A DNA stretch of 64,000 nt from Leuctra nigra (lineage: Eukaryota > Arthropoda > Insecta > Plecoptera > Leuctridae). Where the stretch lies: the NCBI GenBank assembly GCA_934045905.1, contig OW203769.1, positions 22,413,705-22,477,704 of the forward strand, in the 5' to 3' direction. Positions 30,928-42,900 of this stretch are shown in pieces (position 1 is the first letter of the stretch; each line of letters starts with the position of its first letter). A model generated the notes under the pieces. It saw only the letters and a list, made by a program, of their open reading frames with translations. It made no database searches and had not been told where the DNA came from. A program made the translations under genes and the position numbers.

Positions 30928-33900
30928 TCAACACTCGCCGTTAAGGCACTCGGCTTTCTGCACGGCGCTCGGAATGTTCTCCTGCGTCTTGGACTGTAGA
31001 CTCGTGCCGAGCAGCTTGGGACTCGCGATCTCGCCCGACTGGATACCTCGGATCTCCTTCAGTAGGTCGTAGTTCACCTTCTCGTTCACGATCGAGTCCT
31101 GCCTAAAAGGAAATCAACAAATCGCCATCAGAAACACAGTAAACAAGCAGGCAAAATGAGCGCCTTCTTTTGACTCGTTTGGTTTGAGTCCGCTCTTTCG
31201 GTTGTTCTTGCAATACAGGTCATACCGGTTCTGTATTTGTATTTATTCATTTTATTGTTTTCAGCTCTTTCGCTGGGTTACAATATATGTACTTAACATC
31301 CATTTCATCATAATATTGACAATAATAATAATAATAATACTGTGACAATACTAATAATAATATTATGACAGTTATAAAGTTAGTAATAATAATACTTATA
31401 ATTTAATTTATATCAATATCAATAGATATCTAGGTCATAATAATTTTATCTTATATTAATACTTAATACAATACTAATAAGCAAGAGGTATGAAATACAT
31501 ACCTTTACAAATAAAACTACTTATAATTTTTAATTTACTCAGACCGTAATATCTCTTTAAGGTCACCAATAGAATCTGGAAATGTGTCTAGAGCTGCAAT
31601 TAGTTTGTTCCATTCAGGAATGGAGGACCCCAAGAATGAAAATTTACCGACATCTGTTTTGTAAAATTTCCTGGATAGCCTAGATTCTACATGATTCCCT
31701 CTTCCTATAAATGTGGCTTTTCCTATTGACTTGAATAGCTCATTCCAGGCCGCATGTTCACGGGTTATTTTAAACATGGCAATCAACTTTCCATTTCTTC
31801 TCCTCCTTTGAAGTGACTTCCAACCCAGTTCTTCTATCATTTCGGTGGGACTGTGCCTTCTACCAAATTTATTTAATACTTTCCTTGCTGCTCTCCGTTG
31901 CACACTTTCAATTGAATCTTTAAGTCCTTGTTGGTAAGGATCCCAAGCACTGCTAGCATATTCTAGTACTGGTCTTACAATGCTTTTATATGCCATCTCC
32001 TTTACCTCTGTGCTACAGCCTTTGAGGTTTCTCATTACAAAATTGAGGCTTTGCATACCTTTTTTTACTACTAAGTCAGTTTGATTTTTCCAATTTAATT
32101 TGCAATTTAAGATTACTCCCAAATATTTACAGTTTTCAATATATTCTAACGGCGCAGAATTAACTGTATATTTAAATTTGAGTTGATTTTGGGGCCTTTT
32201 ACGTGTGAATTTTATTAGCTGACTTTTGCTTTCATTAAGTTTCATTTTGTTAAGTTTTGCCCAATCACATATTTTATTTATATTTTCCTGAAGCAGTTGA
32301 CAGTCTTCTTCATTTTTAATCTGGTAATACACTAGACAATCATCTGCAAATAGTCTCAGGGGGCATGTTATGTCCTTGTCAATATCGTTTATGAAGATAA
32401 GAAAAAGGAGGGGGCCCAATACGCTACCCTGTGGTACTCCTGATGTTACTGCCAGCTCCTCTGAAAACACACTGCCTACCCTTACTGTTTGCGTCCGGTT
32501 TGTGAGCCAGTTGTTGATCCAATTTGTCACCCTTTCATCGATCCCTAGATGTTCCACTTTGTATATTAGGAGGTCATGCGGTACAGTATCAAATGCCTTT
32601 GCAAAGTAGAGCATTACGGCATCTACCTCACTGTGGTTATCGACAGCGTCTGACAGCTCCTGTGTTAGGCTAGTCAGTTGCGAATCACATGAGTATCCCC
32701 CCCTGAATCCATGTTGGGCTGATGTTAGAAAGTTAGATGATTTTAGGACGTATCTGATGTAGCCTGAAACAAGGGTTTCAAATACTTTACAGATACTACT
32801 GGTTAAACTAATGGGCCTATAATTCTCTGGCATATCTTTGCTTCCTCCTTTTGGTATGGGGGCTATCACTGCTTTTTTCAATCATATGGTATTTGACAGT
32901 TATTGATTGACATTTGGAATATAGATCTTAGGTATGGGACTATTTCATTTTTTGATAGCTTTAAGACCCCCCTTCAAAGTGAAAATGGCCATTATTCATG
33001 TATGTGTTATTCTTAGACCATTTATTCCATTTAAGCCAGGAAATCTCCCGCAAAATAGGAGATAATTTCTTTATCTTTGCGCCAGAATAATGTTGAAAGA
33101 CTTACGAATCTACGGGAAGATTTGTTTTAATTGAATTATTATTATTTGCTCATCCCCAAATTAACAAACATCCCTTACATTTTAGAAAATATTTAGGAAA
33201 ACGATGTTTTTTAATAATTTATTGCGTCTCTCACAGAGCGAATATCGAAATTCCGCCACTTTACAGCAAAAGAGACATCTTTTGGGAATCTGCATTAAAA
33301 AAATCAGACCAATCGGGGACATATTGACCCGAAAATTATAGCCACAAAAATTCGATTATATTGAAGTTGAAATCTTAGTTTCCAACAACGAGTGGAAGGG
33401 GGGGATTTTGGATCGCTTACAATCTCTAGAGCCTGTCACATTAAATCATTCTGCGGACGTGACATTTCTGAATAGTGCGTTGTTTATCACTTTCCACTCG
33501 TTGCTTCTAGCTAAATTCCAAGTATCGTAATATGATCTCATCATGGACATCATGAAAGTGTTAAAACCGAGAGTATGCTTTTTCAATTAAAACTAAAAAA
33601 TTTAATTACTGTAGTTGTAATACCTGATCGGTTGATTTGAGTTTCAAACTCCGTATGTTATACATAAAACTGTTGAAAACGATGATTTCAGACATACGTA
33701 ATGCGGACTTGCATTTTCAGGAATGGTATTTGTTTATGAATCAACTCACTTTGCTTCGAGTAGGATAGAGATAAGTAATTTGTAAAATAATCTCAAGAGA
33801 CCAAAAGTAAGAAATTGAGTATTCCAATAGAATTTAGAATTGTCAACAAGTCAGGTGTATTTTCTGATGGGATGATTTTATAACATTTGTAGTTATATCA

Positions 33901-36900
33901 CAAGAAAACTTATTCATTTTTTAATCAATGGACAAAAATGTTATTAAAGAATATAAAATTGACTGTTCGATTATTTTGGAGTAGAAATTTGTTAGTTGTT
34001 GTTGACTTGTTGAATACCACTTTGACATACGACCATATTTTAGTAATATAGATCGTAGGTCATCATAACTGACACTAATCACAACACTATCCCAATTTTG
34101 CTTGTCAATGCGTCTCATCACCTGGCAATGTTTAATAATGTTTCATAGTTTTGACAATGTTGTGAGAATATTGAGAACTTTTACCAATATTCATGATATT
34201 CTATGATATTCGAGAGTGCTAGTTTTGTAAGTTTTTAGAAAAACTATCTTGAATAATATGGAGCGGCCGCTCCACGCCAGACAAGTCGTACGGCGAGCAC
34301 ACTCTCATATTAATCTCACATTGTTGCGATTTATAATTGACGTGACTAGTTATAAATAGTATAGAAGCATATGCCAAAAATCAAATGTACAATATACCTA
34401 TAATACCCTTAAAAACGATGCGCCAAGTATATTTTGGTTTTTAAAATTAAGTTTTGACTTGGCTAATTTTTTGATATCACTACTTTTCAGTGCTGAATTT
34501 TTAGATTTCTTATTATTTTTTTTATAGTTGAAGAGACTTGGCTGGTATTTTTACACGAAGTGTTTTTTATGGGGATATCACTTATTTTTTTAGTTTATTT
34601 ACACAACTTGTAACATACATCGGAGCAACAATGTCTAATTCCTTTAAAAAAATACGCTATTTCCGAATTGTTTAATACGAAAAATTGTGTTTGGTGTTCA
34701 ATATAAGCTTAAAGTGAAATTCCATGAAGAATTGCGAAAGCTTCGTTTCAATCAGTTCATCCGTTTTCGAGATATGGTATCACTTCCGGTTTTCAAAATG
34801 GCGATTGAAATTACTGCCACCTAGAATTTATTTCTTTAAATGTTATGTATCATTATAAGCCTTCTAAATATGTAGTTATTGTAGTAAGAGGTGATTAAAA
34901 TCTAGTTCTTCATTTTCATGACGTCATTTCCGGTTTCGGTAATAGTACATCTCTACTTTAACTATTGATATTCCATATAGATGACCGTCTGAATCATTTG
35001 GCGCTGGTTTCATTCCGATCGGTCTAGCCGTTTTTGAGATAAAACGTCACTTCCGGTTTCAAAATGGCGGCTTCCGGTTGGTTTTATAAAAAGGCACCTC
35101 AGACGCCAAAAGTGCACATGTGGTTAAAATATCAGATCGATTGGTTAAGCGGTTTAGGCTGTGGCGGTGATAGCGACGTTTCCTGATATCATTATAATAA
35201 TAATAATAATAATAATAATCATCTTACTTATAGTTACCCAGTTCTGTCTGTCTATCTGTGTGTCAGGAACGCCTGCGCGCGCATCCTCTCAATTTCGCGC
35301 GCACACTCTCTATGTTGTATTTAAAATTAAAATGGTCGACGTTACATTGCCCAAATCATGTCCAAAATACATCTACTGCTCTTTGTGCATAAATAAATAA
35401 CTGAAACTTACCTAAATGGCAATCCTTATCCCTTTGTGTTTATAAGAAATGTATTTTAACACAGAATAACTGTCCAAATCTTTACATTACATTGAAAACG
35501 GCATTATTTTGTATTTAAAATGGTGGCCTTTCATTGCCAATCGTGTCTAAAAATACGTCTTTTGCCTTCACAAAGTAAAGAAATAATCATAGCTTACCTA
35601 AAACGTAATCCTTATCCCTTTGAGTGTGTAAAAAATCTACTATAACACATAATAACCGTTCAAAAGAGACATTACATAGAAAACTTCTTTACTCCAAGAA
35701 ACGTCAAAGTGTAATTTTTATAAATTTTTCATTTCCTCTGCATTTTAGAGGGCCATGAAAACCAAACAAGGCCGATAGATTTTTAACATTGGCCTCAAGA
35801 TGCAATTTGCAAACGATCAAATGTATTATTTTCTTCCTACATTTAATCAACACGGCTCTGTAACCCTCAAACCAACTAACCGACAAAGTTTTTAAATAAT
35901 GTTGTTAGATTAATCATTTTCAGTCGTTTCTTATTTCGTAGAGTGGTCTGTATTGAGTCATGTATTGACAACGAATTCATGTTGCTGTTGATAAAGTTTG
36001 AAGCACCAATGTTTAAGTTTTACATTGTCAACTGAATATCTATACCTTAATTAGAGGTAGATGGGCTGAAGTCCATTTCAATATTCTTAAAGTGAGCTCA
36101 GAGAACAGTATTTCTGACATCAACCAATTATTTGTAATATTGACGTGAGTTATTGTAAGAGAATACTTCAATATAACGTTATGTGTTAACATCAGTGAAA
36201 CGGTACTTGATAGAGCTTGATTACAATCCAAAATTGTGCACCGCAAAATCAAACAAATTTACTTCTGCCCTACATCTGAGGAACGTATAATATAATGAAA
36301 CCGTAGATACCATGTAATAGCATAGCATCACAAATGAAGAAAAGGTCGTGGGCATCAGGTCACGGTATCAACGTAACGTATTATATATAGGTAATATATT
36401 TTTACGGCGCATACATTGTTTTTCTTCTTATTTTTACTTAGTACGAATACTCTGGTGTGAATTTGGAAACTTATATGAAATTGTTTCACCATAATAGGTA
36501 TGATCAAATTGCCTTTCTTCGTTCCTCATATGTTAACGTATTCTGTTAAGATTGGGTCATCAACGACGTCAAGTGTATTAACGACGCATACTCTGCTGAC
36601 AAATATTGCTGTCGTTTTATATTTACGCATACCTCACTGGTGCACATTGGTCATGTTTTACATGACGGGACCCTCTAGTATAATAATAATTATTATTATA
36701 ATAATAATAAAAGCGGTGTAATTTCACTGTTTTCACGGCCCTCTAGCTCGCAAATGGAACAACCTACTGTTCCCAAAATTGGTATATGGTGTCAGGTGAG
36801 CCATAGCTCTAAATTAAGATATTTCGCAACAATGTGAGATTTCCCAATTTTGAGATCCAGTAGGCCGAAAATGCCATGTTGTTGCTTACAGTAAAAGTGT

Positions 36901-39900
36901 TTGGTCTGCTCCTCAGTTTATTAGGCATTTACGGTGGTGTTGAGTGACTGTGAGTGTACGGTACGACTTGGCTGGGTGGAGCGACCGCTCCACTAGATTA
37001 TTATAACTTGAAGTTCATTTTCAATTAAATTTTAATTGACTTACAACTGGATCAACCGTCGCACAGTTATAATTGTATATTTGTGTCAATACAACTATTT
37101 GACTGATTTGACTAGGATACCTGTGTTTTTCAGGTCCGTGAAGTTAGCACCGCCCATTAACGCACTAATTATCTCATGTGTGGGATGAATTAGTGCACAA
37201 TTAGTGCGTTCGATCGGCACTAATTTTATAATTAGTGCGTCATCCGTTTCCGAGAAAAACGCACTTTACTATGGGCGGTGCCAACTTCACGCAGCACCGC
37301 CCATTGACGCACTAATTTTCAAACCCACACAGGCAATTAGTGCACAATTAGTGCGTTCGATTCCCCCCATTCCCATAATTAGTGCGCACTTACTTTTCGA
37401 GTTATTCGTGAATAACCGTGGGCGGTGCAGCACCGCCCATTAAAAATTTCAAGGTTTTCAGCACGCCATATTTTAGTGCACAATTAGTGCGTTCGATTCC
37501 CCCCATTCCCATAATTAGTGCGCACTTACTTTTCGAGTTATTCGTGAATAACCGTGGGCGGTGCAGCACCGCCCATTAAAAATTTCAATGTTTTCAGTAC
37601 GCCATGTTTTAGTGCACAATTAGTGCGTTCGATTCCCCCCATTCCCATAATTAGTGCGCACTTACTTTTCGAGTTATTCGTGAAAAACCGTGGGCGGTGC
37701 AGCACCGCCCATTGAAAATTTCAATGTTTTCAGTACGCCATGTTTTAGTGCACAATTAGTGCGTTCGATCCCTCCCATTCCCATAATTAGTGCGCACCTA
37801 CTTTTCGAGTTATTCGTGAAAAACCGTGAGCGGTGCAGCACTCGAAAAGTAAGCACTCGAACTCGAAAAGTAAGTGCGCACTAATTATGGGAATAGGGGG
37901 GATAGAACGCACTAATTGTGCACTAAAACATGGCATGCTGAAAACCTTGAAATTTTTAATGGGCGGTGCTGCACCGCCCACGGTTATTCGCGAATAACTC
38001 GAAAAGTTAGTGCGCACTAATTATGGGAATGGGGGGGATCGAACGCACTAATTGTGCACTAAAACATGGCGTACTGAAAACATTGAAATTTTTAATGGGC
38101 GGTGCTGCACCGCCCACGGTTATTCACGAATAACTCGAAAAGTAAGTGCGCACTAATTATGGGAATGGGGGGGATCGAACGCACTAATTGTGCACTAATT
38201 GCCTGTGTGGGTTTGAAAATTAGTGCGTCAATGGGCGGTGCTGCGTGAAGTTGGCACCGCCCATAGTAAAGTGCGTTTTTCTCGGAAACGGATGAAATTA
38301 GTGCCGATCGAACGCACTAATTGTACACTAATTCATCCCACACATGAGATAATTAGTGCGTTAATGGGCGGTGCTAACTTCACGGACCTGTGTTTTTCAA
38401 TTGATAATTATTGAATAACGATTATAGTTTAGGTACTTTCTTCGTCGTCATTCCACATAATATCATTTCATTCGTTTGTTGGATAATTTTAACATTGTGG
38501 ATGTTAATGAAGGTAATGAAAATCTGCCCTATATAGTATGATTTTATTTATTACTCAAGTACAAAATGTGTATTCACTTATTTCTTGTCGTCTGTTACGA
38601 TAATTTGGTAGTCGATGGTCATATGGTCATAATTATTAGCCGTTTTACAATATTATGAATGTTCCTTGAATAAAACCATTTTCATGTATTTTTAATGTGT
38701 TCATGTTTAATGTTTTCTTGCATAAAAAATTTATTCATTTGGTGTAATAAATCATGATGCAATTTGTAAATATATTTACCTGTATTTATTTCTTTCATAG
38801 ATCAATTTTACTTTTAGTATAATTCCCTAGAAATAAATTTTCCAATATAATTTAACAAGTTGAAATTACTTTGGGTAAGAATGGTTTGTAGTAGAAAATA
38901 TCTCTGTTCTTGCTATCGCATATAAATGAATGAATTCTGTGAGTTACAATGACAGGTTGTTGACATTCCACTAGCAATTTTATGAGCGTAACTGGTAACA
39001 TGATCCCCTCCATGACGCTCGATCTCGAGCTGGGCTGGCGATGTTATCACGAAACTGTCAAGATGACGAATGTTCGTAAAGAGCTCATATTACACTGATA
39101 TCTAAAATTTTGACTTGGTCTCTCGGTGAAGGGAGGTCTTAAGAAGTCATTTGATATATTATCTAGCCCTGGAGACTTTTTATTTTTTAACTTGTCGATA
39201 GCTCTGGCAATACTTTCATTGCTAAATAGGAACCTATCACCCTCACAGCTCTCGGGTATCAAAATATTTTGTACAGCAGTCTTATCACCAAACACACTTG
39301 CATACTGACTATTCAACATGTTAGCAATATCTTTTTCCTCACTGACACACACACCTTCCTTTCTTAGAGTTGATATTTTGGTGGTAGCTCCACGTTTTTG
39401 CTTAATGTGTCTATAGAACCTATTACTCCAGTCACTTTAGACCGAAAAGGGGCGTAACTTCAAACTAATTGCAACAAAAAAAAAAATTCGCTAATTATTA
39501 TCGGGACCATGTATATATGTACCAAAAAAAAGTCTACCGATTTTCGAGCCGCCATTTTGTTTTTATTAGGGGTTGATTGAAAATCAATTAATTATTTTTA
39601 ATTAACGTAATTGATACATTTTCATCAGATTACAATTTTTCTATTCATGGACAATGTGTTTTACAACATATAAAAAATAATCAAGACGATTTAAGTAACC
39701 CTTCTATGCATAACAAAATTTGGGGTAATTTACCCCTTAAAATATTAAAATGGCCACAGGGGCTAATATAATTGACTTACAGACTTCGTTTTTTATTGAA
39801 ATGATCCTTTGACTGTAAGCTACAACATACTAAAAGTCTACTCACATAGATTAATTAGAACGGCCGTAATTAATTTAATTAATCAATACAAAAATTAATA

Positions 39901-42900
39901 AAAATATTATTGCATATCTTTCAAAGAGCAAGTCAACAAGGTATAATTAAAGTTAACTTAGACTTCACATCACTCAAACTTGAGATTAAAAGTCTGATGA
40001 TGAGTAGTTATTGCTTAATTGGATAACAATGAATGTGTTAATTAATCAATTATATTCAAACATTATTACGGTTTCCTCATCGATATGGATATCAAAATAC
40101 AATACAGCTTATTTCAATTGGAATAAACAAATTATGGTTGTATTATATATTATTGTGCTGTTTTTCAAAATTACATATAAACCAAATTCAGAATGAGTCG
40201 TAAACAAGAAATTACAGTTTTGTGAAGAAGTTATGTCTCAGCAGTTTGTGTGGATACAAAATAATAGCACGTACCGTAAAAGAATAACTTCATTTCATGG
40301 AATAGATTCAGAATTCTATTCTGTCGATTGGGCTTGACATTGGTAGGTTTTTTTATTAGATGTGTCTATTTAGCCTCGTTTTGAAAAAGTGTCATTACCT
40401 TCCTCATGTACTTATTGTTGCGATTGTAGGTAATCGCGCGTAGACACCACTGATCTCCATGGTAGACACATGTGGTTTTACTATGGTTTTACAAAACTAT
40501 ATCATTGGTGTATTTTATATTTTAACTGTGTAAATCGAGTGATGTGAGTTCATATTAAATTAATAAATGGATCAAGGCCTGAGTGAAAACGGGACTTTAT
40601 GTTTGTTATCAAGATGAATAACTCAGATCGCATGTGTTATTTGCAACGAATTGTTAATTAATTTAAATGAAACAGTGCAATAAGCTAAGGGAGTCGCCAC
40701 ATTGCAAGATGCTATAAAATAACGTGGTGATGACTTTTCTGTTCATTTAGGACAAATAGTTCTTTGTCCTATACAAATTGTCCTATACACTATTAATAGG
40801 GAGATTCTCCTCTGGAACAAAATGAGGAAATCAATTGACAAATTTCTGTCAACAAGTGACAGCAAAAGATCTCTTCGCTCATCAACAGCCACATTTACAT
40901 GTCAACTCATTGCTTGTTTGTGCAAGACAAACAAGACGATGCTGCAAATTTAATTCCAGTAAGAACACTAGAATTTGATACCTAATAATTTAAAAAGAGC
41001 ATGAATAACAAAACGGTGCTTGATCTGCGCCTGTTTTAGATCGAGTTGTATCAGCAATTGATTTGCATACCACAGAGATGACTGCGTCAAATTTGGAACA
41101 AAATGATCAACAATTAATTCAGAAGAAGGTTTTTGTGAGAATGCATGCAAGAAGATAAAGTTTGTTTTATTCGTCCAGTTGGCGAAGATAGGTCTCTTGC
41201 GTTCATGAAAACACTAGATTATATTGTATCCCACGAAGGGCAGCAATTATGTCAAATCAACGGCTTATTTGCTTTATGTAATTAAGACTTTTTTGAATGA
41301 TGACATTGAACCATACTCCAGAGTAGGTACATATGAAATTCAAAATTACAGACCATTTTGGGGACAATATTTTAGTCGTCACAGAGATATACGGCAAGCA
41401 GACTGTATTTACTTTCAAACAAACGGCAGCCTCCACACTCAATGATTTTTATTCAAAAGCTAAAGAACAAATGAAGATGAGAAGATACAATATTTATAAA
41501 AATAGCAAAAGAGTATAATTAACCCATAATTTGCTTATTATCATTGTAATAAGCTGTATTTTGACATCCATATCGATGGGAAACTGTATATTGATGTTTG
41601 AGAATTTTGATGAATTAACACTTTAATTGTTTTCCAATTAAGCAACAACTAGTCATCATCAGACTTTTAATCTCAAGTTTGAGTGATTTGAAGTCTAAAT
41701 TAACTTTAAATATACCTTGTTGACTTGCTCTTTGAAAGTATTGCAATAATATTTGTATTAATTGTTTTATTAATTAATTACGGTCGTCCTAATTAATCTA
41801 TGTGAGTAGACTTTTAGTATGTTGTAGCTTACAGTCAAAGGATCATTTCAGTAAAAAAACGAAGTCTGTAAGTCAATTAGTTTATCCCCTGTGGCCATTT
41901 TAATATTTTTGGGGGTAAATTACCCCAAATTTTGTTATACATAGAAGGGTTACTTAAATCGTCTTGATTATTTTTTATATGATGTAAAACACATTGTTTA
42001 TGAATAAAAAAATTGTAATCTGATGAAAATGTATCAATTACGTTAATTAAAAATAATTAATGGATTTTTAATCAACCCCTTATAAAAACAAAATGGCTGC
42101 TCGAAAATCGGTAGACTTTTTTTTGGTACATATATACATGGTCCCGATAATAATTAGCGAAAAAAAAAATTTTGTTGCAATTACTTTGAGGTCAAAAGCT
42201 AAAGTGACTGGAGTATATCCCATTTTCCTATGTTGTCCTCTTCATTGTCGAGTATATACACTTCAAGTAATTATTATTTGCTTTGTGCTTTGCAAGTAGA
42301 AGTTCTCCAGTTATTTTCTTAAATTTTATATTATTATATCTCCTCGAACTGTAAAGCTTTTGACATTTTCTTTTAAGTGACCTTATTTCCCGAGTATAAT
42401 ATACAGGATCCGAGTTCTTTGTGATTGTTTTCGTTGGTATGAATTTATCATAGCAGAAGGTTACTATGTTTTTAAACGAGTCCCAACTACTATGTATACT
42501 ATCGGAATCACTTGTTGCCCACTTGTTAAATTCTTCCTTTAGATAAGTGGCTATGCTCTTTCGGTCAGCTTTTTTGTAAGACTTAATTATTGTTGGAGCG
42601 CAGTTTTCCCTATGGTTTACTACATTACTTTTCAATTTAAACAATACAGCACTGTGATCTCCTATTCCCTCCACTACCTCGCAGCTATTTTCTAGTTGCT
42701 CACTTTTGACTAATACAACGTCTAGCAGACTAACCTTGTTGGATAAAACACAGTGTCTCGTACCTTCCTTTACAACTTGCTTGAGATCATGTATTCCTAG
42801 CAGTTTCGAGACAGCAACTTGTGCTGCACTGCTCCCTCCTGCTGCCCTAACTTCCCAGGAAACATTTGGCAAATTAAGGTCTCCTGCGACTGCCAGTGAT

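Noticed and set aside
37204..38017. Open frames with [14 protein letters not shown] repeated in both strands
   Set aside because: They result from the tandem units of the foldback element.
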